A DNA stretch of 64,000 nucleotides from positions 1-64,000 of the forward strand of contig CACFIH010000007.1 of assembly GCA_902566365.1 (NCBI GenBank). The letters run 5' to 3'. A model generated the notes under the pieces. It had not been told where the DNA came from. It searched no databases and was given only the letters and a program-made list of their open reading frames with translations. Both the position numbers and the translations under genes were made by a program. Of this stretch, positions 44,515 through 53,342 are shown one piece after another; within the stretch, counting starts at the first letter, position 1; each line of letters opens with the position of its first letter. Source of the stretch: an uncultured Pelagibacteraceae bacterium. Lineage in GTDB: Bacteria > Pseudomonadota > Alphaproteobacteria > Pelagibacterales > Pelagibacteraceae.

Positions 44515-45278
44515 AAATAAATTATTATAAGTAAAATTAATGCAATTATTAATCTATAAATTACAAAAATATTTAAAGAAAATTTATTTAAGTAATTTAA
44601 GAAAAATTTTATTGTTGTATATGAAAATATAAAAGACAAAACAACAGTAATAATTATCAACATATTTATTTCTAAAGACTCATTGTTTAAATCTTTTAAT
44701 CCAAGAAAACTTGCTCCAGCCAAAGCAGGGATTGAAAGTAAAAATGAAATTTTTCCTGAGTCAACTCTATTAAACTTTAAAAATCTTGCTGCTGTAATAG
44801 TAATACCCGCCCTACTGACACCAGGTATTAATGCAAGAATTTGAAACAATCCAATAAATATGATAGATTTTATACTTAGATTTGAGGAAATATTCTGATC
44901 AACTTTTCTCTGATCAGCAAAATATAAAATAATTCCAAAAAATAATGTTGTCCATGCTATGACTTCAATATTTCTTAAAAAATGAATTAATTCAGTTGAA
45001 TATAGTATGTATCCAAAAATAATAAGTGGTATTGAACCGATTATGATTAGTTTTAATAAGTTCTTATTTTGTTTAAGATCAATTAAGTCTTTTCTAAAAA
45101 AAAATAATATTGCAAATAAAGACCCTAAGTGTAAACCAATATCAATTAATAGTGAACTTGCTTTAAGATCGTATAGGTAGGAAACTATAATTAAATGTGC
45201 GGATGAACTTATTGGTAAAAATTCTGATATTCCTTGAATTGCAGAAAGTATAAAAATTTCTATAAAATTCTGGAGCAT
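44511..45278 (-). CDS. uppP: undecaprenyl-diphosphatase (BacA type)
   Basis: Integral membrane phosphatase that recycles undecaprenyl pyrophosphate for peptidoglycan and surface glycan synthesis. The 255-residue protein has the signature AIQGISEFLPISSSAHLII with the catalytic Glu and Ser, and the second motif LALIPGVSRAGITITAARFLKF with the essential Arg, within about eight membrane helices. It is single, divergent from gltD across a 183-base spacer. Confidence 0.95.
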   Translation of the reverse strand: MLQNFIEIFILSAIQGISEFLPISSSAHLIIVSYLYDLKASSLLIDIGLHLGSLFAILFFFRKDLIDLKQNKNLLKLIIIGSIPLIIFGYILYSTELIHFLRNIEVIAWTTLFFGIILYFADQRKVDQNISSNLSIKSIIFIGLFQILALIPGVSRAGITITAARFLKFNRVDSGKISFLLSIPALAGASFLGLKDLNNESLEINMLIIITVVLSFIFSYTTIKFFLNYLNKFSLNIFVIYRLIIALILLIIIYF

Positions 45279-45384
45279 ATAAGTGTGGTAACTTAAAAAA
45301 TATCCTTTTGAAACAATTCGATTTAATCATATTAGGTATGCATGAATTGAAATTTCTATATTTTAAGCATGTTTTAATTAATTA

Positions 45385-45439
45385 TAGGTCATATATATTG
45401 ACCTAAATATTTCTTTTACTATAAAAAACAATGTATAAT
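45385..45439 (+). promoter_or_regulatory. gltD promoter with palindromic operator candidate
   Basis: A perfect inverted repeat TAGGTCA (45385-45391) and TGACCTA (45399-45405) with a 7-base TATATAT centre overlaps a -35-like TTGACC (45398-45403). A -10-like TATAAA (45420-45425) lies 16 bases on; a second, perfect TATAAT is at 45434-45439. The gltD ATG is at 45462. The layout suggests a dimeric regulator that would block or recruit RNA polymerase; the regulator is not identified. Confidence 0.55.
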
Positions 45440-45461
45440 TTGCCCTGATTAAATAAAAATT

Positions 45462-46901
45462 ATGACTGATAAAATGTTAAAATTTGTAAAAATAGGTCAA
45501 CAAACTCCACCTAAAAGAGAAATCGCAAATAGAAAAGAAGATTTCAATGAGATTTATGATGATTTTGTTAAACAAAAAGCCGAGGAACAATCAAGCAGAT
45601 GTTCACAATGTGGAGTTCCATTTTGCCAGGTGCACTGTCCTCTTAGTAACAACATCCCTGATTGGCTGAAATTAACAGCAGAAGGAAGATTAAGAGAAGC
45701 TTACGAATTATCTCAAAGCACAAATAATATGCCCGAAGTCTGTGGAAGAATATGTCCACAAGATCGTCTTTGTGAGGGAAATTGCGTAATTGAGCAATCT
45801 GGGCATGGTACAGTGACCATTGGATCAATGGAAAAATACATAACAGATAATGCATGGGAACAAGGTTGGGTTAAACCAATAGAGGTAAAATATGAAAAAG
45901 ACCAAAGCGTTGGTATTATTGGTGCAGGACCAGCAGGGTTAGCAGCAGCTGAACAATTAAGAAAGAATGGATATAAAATCACTGTTTATGACCGTTATGA
46001 TCGTGCAGGAGGTTTGTTAATTTACGGTATTCCAAATTTTAAACTAGAAAAACATGTAGTAGAAAGACGAATCAAACTCCTTAAAGATGGTGGTATTGAA
46101 TTTGTACAAAATTTTGAAGTTGGTAAAGATGCTAATTTAGAGCAACTAAGAAAAAAACATGATGCAATTTTAATTGCAACAGGAGTATACAAACCAAGAG
46201 AAATTAACTTACCAGGAAATGATTTAGAAAACATTTTTCCAGCAATGGAATTTCTTACAGCTTCAAACAAAAAAGGATTAGGAGATAAAGTAGAATTATT
46301 TGACAAAGGAATTTTAAATGCTGAGGGAAAAAATGTCGTTGTTATTGGGGGTGGAGATACTGCGATGGATTGTGTTAGAACTTCAGTAAGACAAAAAGCT
46401 AAATCAGTAAAATGCCTCTATAGACGAGATAAAGAAAATATGCCTGGTTCTTCAAGAGAAGTTGCAAACGCTGAAGAAGAAGGGGTGGAATTTGTTTGGT
46501 TATCTAGTCCAAAAGAATTTAAAGGAACAAATAAAATAGAAAAATTGATTGTTAATCAAATACAATTAGGTGAGCCCGATGATACAGGTAGACGAAAACC
46601 TCAAGTAAAAGAAGGTTCCGAATTTGAGATTAAAGCTGACATGGTCATTAAAGCTCTTGGATTTGACCCTGAAGATTTACCTTATCTGTTCGACTCAAAA
46701 GAATTACAAATTACAAAATGGGGAACTTTAAAAATTAATTTTGATACTATGGAAACAAATTTAAGTGGCGTATTTGCTGCTGGAGATATAGTTAGAGGTG
46801 CATCCCTTGTTGTTTGGGCTATCAAGGATGGCAGAGATGCAGCTGAAGCTATAAAAATTTTCTTAGAAAGCAATGAGCAAAAAAAAACAAAAGTAGCTTA
46901 A
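45462..46901 (+). CDS. gltD: glutamate synthase (NADPH) small subunit
   Basis: Passes electrons from NADPH through FAD and iron-sulfur clusters to GltB for ammonia assimilation. The 479-residue protein has N-terminal cysteine clusters CSQCGVPFCQVHCPLSNNIPDW and CGRICPQDRLCEGNCV. It also has the FAD site VGIIGAGPAGLAAAEQL, AGGLLIYGIPNFKL, the NADPH site VVIGGGDTAMDCVRT and the C-terminal GVFAAGDIVRGASLVVWAI. Its stop overlaps the gltB ATG by one base; the small subunit precedes the large one here. Confidence 0.96.
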   Translation: MTDKMLKFVKIGQQTPPKREIANRKEDFNEIYDDFVKQKAEEQSSRCSQCGVPFCQVHCPLSNNIPDWLKLTAEGRLREAYELSQSTNNMPEVCGRICPQDRLCEGNCVIEQSGHGTVTIGSMEKYITDNAWEQGWVKPIEVKYEKDQSVGIIGAGPAGLAAAEQLRKNGYKITVYDRYDRAGGLLIYGIPNFKLEKHVVERRIKLLKDGGIEFVQNFEVGKDANLEQLRKKHDAILIATGVYKPREINLPGNDLENIFPAMEFLTASNKKGLGDKVELFDKGILNAEGKNVVVIGGGDTAMDCVRTSVRQKAKSVKCLYRRDKENMPGSSREVANAEEEGVEFVWLSSPKEFKGTNKIEKLIVNQIQLGEPDDTGRRKPQVKEGSEFEIKADMVIKALGFDPEDLPYLFDSKELQITKWGTLKINFDTMETNLSGVFAAGDIVRGASLVVWAIKDGRDAAEAIKIFLESNEQKKTKVA

Positions 46902-49900
46902 TGAAAAATTATAAAGATAACTTAAAACTTTTGACTGAGAACCGTGTTTATTCAGAAGAAATGGAGCATGATGCTTGTGGAGTAGGTGTAATTGTATCAA
47001 CGGAAGGGAAAAAATCTCGAAAAATTGTTGAGTATGGTATTGAGGCTTTAAAAGCTGTTTGGCATAGAGGAGCAGTAGATGCAGATGGAAAAACAGGGGA
47101 TGGCGCAGGTATACACGTCGAAATTCCAAAAGACTTTTTTATAGAAAAAATCGAAGTAACTGGTCATGATTATGATAATTCAGAAATTTGTGTGGGTATG
47201 ATTTTTTTACCTAGAAATGACTATTCTTCTCAAGAGAGTTGTAAAACAATTGTGGAAAGTGAGTTAACAAAAAATGATTTTAGTATTTATGGCTGGAGAC
47301 AAGTTCCCGTAAACCCTAAAATTTTAGGAAATAAAGCATTTCAAACAATGCCAGAAATTATTCAGGTGTTATTCAAACCCAATGATCCAAATTTAATGGA
47401 CAAAAATTTAGAAAGAAAAATTTATGAAACAAGAAAAAAGATTGAGAATAAAGCTTTTGAGCTTTCATTAAATAATTTTTACATTTGTTCGATTAGCTCA
47501 AAATCAATTATCTATAAGGGACTATATTTAGCTGAGGCGATATCAGACTTTTATTTAGATTTACAAGATAAAAGGTTTATTTCTCGATACGCTATATTTC
47601 ATCAAAGATTTTCAACTAATACAGCGCCTAGTTGGAGTTTGGCTCAACCATTCAGAGCAATAGCACATAATGGAGAAATTAATACTTATAAAGGCAATAA
47701 AAATTGGATGCGAGTTCATGAGCAAGAAATGAGCAGTCCACTTTTTGATGATATAGAAAATTTAAAACCTGTTATTCAAAAAGGTGTTTCGGACTCTGCG
47801 GCATTAGATAATGTATTTGAGCTACTAAATAAATCAGGTCAGCCAGCACCTTTAGCCAAATTAATGTTAGTTCCAGATGCATGGTCAAAAAAAAATAAAA
47901 CACTTCCAAAAAATCACCAACAATTGTTCAATTTTTTAAATAGTACAATGGAGCCTTGGGATGGACCTGCTGCTATTGCAGCTACGGACAATGAATGGGT
48001 TATTGCTGCTAATGATAGAAACGGTCTGAGACCTCTTAGATATGCAATTACTAAAGATAAAATGCTTTTCGCAGGATCTGAGACAGGAATGATAGAATTA
48101 AATGAAAAAAAAATTTTATCCAAAGGTAGATTAGGTCCTGGTGAAATTATTGGAGTAAGAATTGAAAAAGGAAAAATTTTTTCAAATAACCAAATAAAAG
48201 ACTATCTAGCAAAGGAGTTTAAACATTTCAATTCTCAGATTATAAATTTAGATGAAAGATTAACTATTTCTAACGAACAGAATTATTATGAGGGTGAGAA
48301 TTTAAGAAGGAGACAATACACTTTTGGAATAAGCCTAGAGGACTTAGAACTTATATTACACCCAATGGCTGAAGATGCAAAAGAAGCAACTGGATCAATG
48401 GGTGACGATACGCCTTTAGCTGTTTTATCTGACAGATATAGACCACTATATCATTTTTTCAGACAAAATTTCAGTCAAGTTACTAATCCGCCAATAGACT
48501 CGTTAAGAGAAAATAAAGTAATGAGTTTAAAAACAAGATTTGGAAATTTGGGAAATATTCTAGATTTTGATACTTTAACAAAAGAAAATATTTATGTGCT
48601 AAATAGTCCAATTTTATCCAATTCACAATTTAATAAATTTATTACTTTTTTCGGTAAAAATTCAATAAATATAGATTGCACATTTGCAGAAGATGAGAAC
48701 TTGGCTAATGCTATCCAAAGAATACAAAAAGAGTCAGAAATTGCTGTAAGACAAGGTGTTACACAGCTTATTCTTAGTGACAAAGATCTTTCCTCAAAAA
48801 AACTTCCTATGCCTATGTTGTTATGTGTAGGTGCCATAAATACTTTTTTGATTAAAAAGAAATTGAGAGGCTACGTTTCTATCAATGTTCAGTCTGGAGA
48901 AACTTTAGATACTCATTCATTTGCAACAATAATAGGAGTTGGCGCTACTACAGTTAATCCATATTTGGCCTTTGATAGTTTATATCAAAGACATTCAAAA
49001 AAACTTTTTGGTCAATTTAGCTTTGATGAATGCGTTCAAAGATATATCAAATCTGTAAATGCTGGGCTTTTAAAGATAATGTCTAAAATGGGAATTTCAG
49101 TTTTAAGTTCTTACAGAGGTGGATGTAATTTTGAAACTGTTGGCCTTAGTAGAACGATTGTTGATGATTATTTCCCAGGAGTAACATCAAAAATATCAGG
49201 AATTGGTTTGACCGGTATCGAAAAAAAAATAAGAAAAATTCACAAAGAAGCTTTTGAAAGTACAGAAACCGTATTACCGATTGGCGGTATTTATAGATAC
49301 AGAAAAAATGGAGAAACCCATCAATATCAAGGTAAGCTTATACACTTATTGCAAAGCGCGGTAGGCTCAAACTCTTATGATGCTTACAAAAAATATGCAG
49401 AAGGTATTTATAATTTGCCACCTATAAATTTAAGAGATTTAGTAAATTTTAGAAAAAAAAAATTAGGTCCGCCAATAGAATTATCAGAAGTCGAACCTGT
49501 AGAAAAAATTTTAAAAAGGTTCGGTAGTGGAAGTATGTCTCATGGGGCACTATCCAAAGAAGCTCACGAAACTCTAGCTGTAGGTATGAATAGGATCAAA
49601 GGAGCATCTTGTAGTGGCGAAGGTGGTGAAGATGAAAAAAGATTTAAAGTTATGGATGATGGTGACAGTGCCAATTCAAGGGTAAAACAGATTGCTTCTG
49701 CAAGGTTTGGAGTAACAATAAATTATCTCAATAATTGTAATGAAATAGAAATAAAGATTGCACAAGGAGCAAAGCCTGGTGAGGGCGGGCAATTGCCTGG
49801 ATTTAAAGTTACAGATGAAATAGCTCGATTACGACACTCAACACCTGGAGTTACTTTAATTTCTCCCCCACCACATCACGACATTTATTCAATCGAAGAT

Positions 49901-51406
49901 CTAGCTCAATTAATTTATGACTTAAAACAAATAAATCCGAATGCTAGAATTGGAGTGAAATTGGTTGCCTCGTCAGGTGTAGGAACAATTGCTGCAGGAG
50001 TGGCAAAGGCAAAGGCAGACATAATTTTAATCTCAGGACATAATGGTGGAACCGGAGCTACACCACAGACAAGTGTGAAGTATGTGGGTATACCTTGGGA
50101 GATGGGCTTAACAGAAGCAAATCAGGTTCTTACTCTTAATAATTTAAGACATAAAGTTACTTTGAGAACTGATGGAGGTATTAAAACTGGTAGAGACGTT
50201 GTTATCGCAGCAATGATGGGAGCTGAGGAATATGGGGTTGCCACAACTGCTTTAGTTGCGATGGGATGTATAATGGTGAGACAGTGCCATTCAAATACTT
50301 GCCCAGTTGGTGTTTGCACACAAGATGAAAAATTAAGAGAAAAATTTACTGGCACACCAGACAAAATAGTAAATCTATTTACTTTTATTGCTTCTGAAGT
50401 AAGAGAAATTTTGGCTGAGCTTGGCTTCAAATCATTAAATGATATTATTGGAAGAACAGATTTGTTAATGCAAGTAAATAAAGCCTCACCTAACTTAGAT
50501 GATTTAGATTTAAATCCTTTGTTTGTTCAGGCAGACCCAGGTAACAATAAAAGGTATTGTGAGTCAGAGGAAATAAATGAAGTTCCAAAAACTTTAGATC
50601 AAGAAATTTGGCCTGAGATAGAAAAATCATTGGATAATTCAGAAAAAGTTGAAAAAGAATTTCTTATTAAGAATACAAATAGAGCAGTTGGCACAAGAAT
50701 TTCTCACTATCTTTATAAAAAATATGGTTACGAAAAATTAAATGTTAACTTTCTTACTTTAAATTTTAAAGGTTCTGCAGGTCAATCTTTTGGAGCTTTT
50801 TCAGCAAAGGGATTAAAATTAAATTTAAAAGGAGACGCGAATGATTATGTTGGTAAAGGATTATCAGGTGCAACTATTGTAATTAGATTATCAGATGAAA
50901 GTAATTTGATATCTCATGAAAATACAATTATTGGAAATACAGTTCTTTATGGAGCTACATCTGGCAAACTTTTTGCTGCTGGTCAAGCAGGTGACCGATT
51001 TGCAGTAAGAAATTCCGGTGCTATCACAGTTATTGAGGGATGTGATTCTAATGGTTGTGAATATATGACTGGAGGAACAGCTGTAATCCTTGGATCTGTT
51101 GGGGATAATTTTGCTGCAGGTATGACAGGAGGAATGGCATTTATATATGACATTTCAAAAGAATTTGAAAAAAAAGTAAACTCTGAGACTGTTATATGGC
51201 AGGGTGTTGAAACAGATTTCTGGAAAAATTATCTTAAAATGCTCGTTTTAGAACATTTGAATGAAACAAATTCAGAATTATCTAAAAAAATTATGAGTAA
51301 TTTTGATGGGGAAGTTAAACATTTCATTCAAGTTTGTCCAAAAGAAATGATTAATAAACTTGATAATCCACTTTCATTAAATTCGAAAATAAAAGAGGTT
51401 AGCTAA
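46901..51406 (+). CDS. gltB: glutamate synthase (NADPH) large subunit
   Basis: Makes glutamate from glutamine and 2-oxoglutarate. The 1501-residue protein carries a class II glutamine amidotransferase domain whose nucleophile Cys26 follows a short propeptide (EEMEHDACGVG). A central domain, the FMN-binding synthase domain (PGEGGQLPGFKV, SPPPHHDIYSIEDLAQLIYDL, ISGHNGGTGATP) and the [3Fe-4S] cysteines in CIMVRQCHSNTCPVGVC follow. The C-terminal part is the GXGXG beta-helix domain. Length and motifs are normal. Its 3' end overlaps the convergent hydrolase by 8 bases. Confidence 0.97.
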   Translation: MKNYKDNLKLLTENRVYSEEMEHDACGVGVIVSTEGKKSRKIVEYGIEALKAVWHRGAVDADGKTGDGAGIHVEIPKDFFIEKIEVTGHDYDNSEICVGMIFLPRNDYSSQESCKTIVESELTKNDFSIYGWRQVPVNPKILGNKAFQTMPEIIQVLFKPNDPNLMDKNLERKIYETRKKIENKAFELSLNNFYICSISSKSIIYKGLYLAEAISDFYLDLQDKRFISRYAIFHQRFSTNTAPSWSLAQPFRAIAHNGEINTYKGNKNWMRVHEQEMSSPLFDDIENLKPVIQKGVSDSAALDNVFELLNKSGQPAPLAKLMLVPDAWSKKNKTLPKNHQQLFNFLNSTMEPWDGPAAIAATDNEWVIAANDRNGLRPLRYAITKDKMLFAGSETGMIELNEKKILSKGRLGPGEIIGVRIEKGKIFSNNQIKDYLAKEFKHFNSQIINLDERLTISNEQNYYEGENLRRRQYTFGISLEDLELILHPMAEDAKEATGSMGDDTPLAVLSDRYRPLYHFFRQNFSQVTNPPIDSLRENKVMSLKTRFGNLGNILDFDTLTKENIYVLNSPILSNSQFNKFITFFGKNSINIDCTFAEDENLANAIQRIQKESEIAVRQGVTQLILSDKDLSSKKLPMPMLLCVGAINTFLIKKKLRGYVSINVQSGETLDTHSFATIIGVGATTVNPYLAFDSLYQRHSKKLFGQFSFDECVQRYIKSVNAGLLKIMSKMGISVLSSYRGGCNFETVGLSRTIVDDYFPGVTSKISGIGLTGIEKKIRKIHKEAFESTETVLPIGGIYRYRKNGETHQYQGKLIHLLQSAVGSNSYDAYKKYAEGIYNLPPINLRDLVNFRKKKLGPPIELSEVEPVEKILKRFGSGSMSHGALSKEAHETLAVGMNRIKGASCSGEGGEDEKRFKVMDDGDSANSRVKQIASARFGVTINYLNNCNEIEIKIAQGAKPGEGGQLPGFKVTDEIARLRHSTPGVTLISPPPHHDIYSIEDLAQLIYDLKQINPNARIGVKLVASSGVGTIAAGVAKAKADIILISGHNGGTGATPQTSVKYVGIPWEMGLTEANQVLTLNNLRHKVTLRTDGGIKTGRDVVIAAMMGAEEYGVATTALVAMGCIMVRQCHSNTCPVGVCTQDEKLREKFTGTPDKIVNLFTFIASEVREILAELGFKSLNDIIGRTDLLMQVNKASPNLDDLDLNPLFVQADPGNNKRYCESEEINEVPKTLDQEIWPEIEKSLDNSEKVEKEFLIKNTNRAVGTRISHYLYKKYGYEKLNVNFLTLNFKGSAGQSFGAFSAKGLKLNLKGDANDYVGKGLSGATIVIRLSDESNLISHENTIIGNTVLYGATSGKLFAAGQAGDRFAVRNSGAITVIEGCDSNGCEYMTGGTAVILGSVGDNFAAGMTGGMAFIYDISKEFEKKVNSETVIWQGVETDFWKNYLKMLVLEHLNETNSELSKKIMSNFDGEVKHFIQVCPKEMINKLDNPLSLNSKIKEVS

Positions 51407-52145
51407 TAAAAGAACAAAGTTCTTTTTTTAAAATATTCAATGATTTTGGTGAAGAAAGACTATGATTACCATTTTTTATTATTACTAATTTTTTTTCATT
51501 AGATTTAAAAATTTTTAACATTTTTCTTGAATATATGACTGGCACCGAGGTGTCTTTGCTTCCATGCACCATGACAATCTTTAAATCGTAATGTATTTTT
51601 TTGTTTAGAATTTTATTTTTTTTTCCATCTTTTATAAGTTTTAACGTGATTGGATATTCATATTCCCCGTGCTTTAGATTAAGCATTCCGTTTTTAATAA
51701 TTTCTTTTTTCATTTTTTTTGAAAACTTTTTCCACATAAGGTTTTCTAAAAAATCTGGAGCTGAGCCAATACCCATAAATCCTTTAATTTGTTTTTTAAA
51801 TTTTAGAATCTGATTAACAGCAATCCAAGCACCCATGCTAGAACCAATAAGTATAATTTTGTTTTTTCTTACAATTTTGTTTATCAAAACTGATGTTTCT
51901 TTAGACCACTTAGAAATATTTCCATCTATGAACTTGCCTGAAGATTTACCATGTCCAGAATATTCAAGTGCTAAAAAACCTAGATTATTCTTTTTTGAGA
52001 AATTTAAAAATGTTCTAGGTTTTTTTCCCTCAAGATCTGACATAAATCCGTGAAGAAAAACAATATAAGTCCCCTTTTTTTTTGAATTTTTAAGATATCT
52101 AATTTTTTTACTTTTTGTTATTTTAAAGTAACTAAAATTACTCAT
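51399..52145 (-). CDS. alpha/beta hydrolase
   Basis: Predicted serine hydrolase of unknown substrate. The 248-residue protein has the oxyanion strand YIVFLHGFMSDLEGKKPRTF, the GHGKSSGKF loop, the nucleophile elbow LIGSSMGAWIAV (Ser about 100), the acid in VHGSKDTSVPV and the catalytic His in NGNHSLSSP. It resembles short-chain S-aminoacyl/esterase-type serine hydrolases of the alphaproteobacteria. No signal peptide is present. It is single on its strand, converging on gltB. Confidence 0.85.
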   Translation of the reverse strand: MSNFSYFKITKSKKIRYLKNSKKKGTYIVFLHGFMSDLEGKKPRTFLNFSKKNNLGFLALEYSGHGKSSGKFIDGNISKWSKETSVLINKIVRKNKIILIGSSMGAWIAVNQILKFKKQIKGFMGIGSAPDFLENLMWKKFSKKMKKEIIKNGMLNLKHGEYEYPITLKLIKDGKKNKILNKKIHYDLKIVMVHGSKDTSVPVIYSRKMLKIFKSNEKKLVIIKNGNHSLSSPKSLNILKKELCSFIS

Positions 52146-52187
52146 AAAAGTTTATAAGTTATATTGATTATTATATGATTATATCAA

Positions 52188-53342
52188 ATGTCCTCTAATT
52201 TTAAAGTTTTGCAAGTTATTCCTAAATTAGGTTATGGTGGAGCAGAAACAGGTTGTTATGATATAGCCCACTATTTACCAGAAAAAAATTGTGAATCATT
52301 TATTGTTACAAGTGGAGGAGAATTAACAAAATTTATAGACAAAAAAAAAGTAAAATTAATTCGTTTACCTGTACATAGTAAAAACCCTATATTAATTTTA
52401 TTAAATTCAATCATCTTAATTGGTATAATCTTGTTATATAATATTTCGATTATACACGCACGTAGTCGTGCTCCAGCATGGTCATGTTTAGTTGCATCTA
52501 AATTAACTGGTAGAAAATTTGTTACAACTTTTCATGGTACATATAATTTTAGTGGAAAATTAAAAAAATTTTACAATTCAGTAATGGTAAGGTCGGATTT
52601 GATAATTGCAGGTTCTAATTTTATTTTCTCACATATTAAAGAAAATTACGCATCTTTGATTGGTAAAAAAAAAAAATTTTTAGTGATTTTTAGAGGAATT
52701 AATGTTGATTATTTTGATCCAAGCACAACGATTGAAACTGATGAAAAGAAACTTTTAAAAAAATGGGAGATTTTAGATAATAAAAAAATTATTTTAATGC
52801 CTGGTAGACTTACATCCTGGAAAGGGCAAGAATTATTTATTGAGGCAGTTAATCTTACAAATATTGAACTTGGTTATGAAGCTTTTTATGCAATACTTTT
52901 AGGCAGTGATCAAGGGAGAGACTTGTATAGAAAGAAATTAAATAGATTATGCGAACAATATCGTATTTCTAAACAAATTAAGTTTGTAGATCATTGTAAA
53001 GATATGGCTTTAGCATATAAAATTTCAGATATAGTTATTTCAGCTTCAATAGAGCCAGAGGCATTTGGGAGAATATCGGTGGAGGCTCAATCAATGCAAA
53101 AATTAGCAATTGCAAGTAATATAGGTGGTTCGAATGAGACGATTATTGATGAGAAGACTGGACTATTATTTGAAGCCGGAGACCCAAAATCATTGAGTAA
53201 AAAAATTATTAGAGCGTTAACAATGGATGAAAGTACATTGAAAACTATGGGGAATGAAGGTAGAAAAAACGTAATAAAAAAATTTAATGTTGAAAAAATG
53301 TGTTTTTCTACTTATTCAGAATATAAAAGATTGTTAGACTAA
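52188..53342 (+). CDS. GT4-family glycosyltransferase
   Basis: Retaining GT-B glycosyltransferase, probably for lipopolysaccharide or another surface glycan; donor and acceptor are unknown. The 384-residue protein starts with a glycine-rich VIPKLGYGGAETGCYDIA. The N-terminal domain contains HARSRAPAWSCLVASKLTGRKFVTTFHG, and the C-terminal domain has the group 1 motifs ILMPGRLTSWKGQELFIEAV and the EPEAFGRISVEAQSMQKLAIAS E-x7-E segment. thrS starts on the base after its stop, so the two genes are probably co-transcribed despite unrelated functions. Confidence 0.9.
   Translation: MSSNFKVLQVIPKLGYGGAETGCYDIAHYLPEKNCESFIVTSGGELTKFIDKKKVKLIRLPVHSKNPILILLNSIILIGIILLYNISIIHARSRAPAWSCLVASKLTGRKFVTTFHGTYNFSGKLKKFYNSVMVRSDLIIAGSNFIFSHIKENYASLIGKKKKFLVIFRGINVDYFDPSTTIETDEKKLLKKWEILDNKKIILMPGRLTSWKGQELFIEAVNLTNIELGYEAFYAILLGSDQGRDLYRKKLNRLCEQYRISKQIKFVDHCKDMALAYKISDIVISASIEPEAFGRISVEAQSMQKLAIASNIGGSNETIIDEKTGLLFEAGDPKSLSKKIIRALTMDESTLKTMGNEGRKNVIKKFNVEKMCFSTYSEYKRLLD

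Noticed and set aside
45279..45461. Riboswitch or glutamine-sensing RNA before gltD
   Set aside because: The only clear structure is the palindrome over the -35, which is upstream of the likely transcription start; no conserved riboswitch core was recognised.
46863..47129. 88-codon minus-strand frame across the gltD-gltB junction
   Set aside because: It lies opposite the conserved start of gltB, including the active-site Cys region; its composition is that of a shadow frame.
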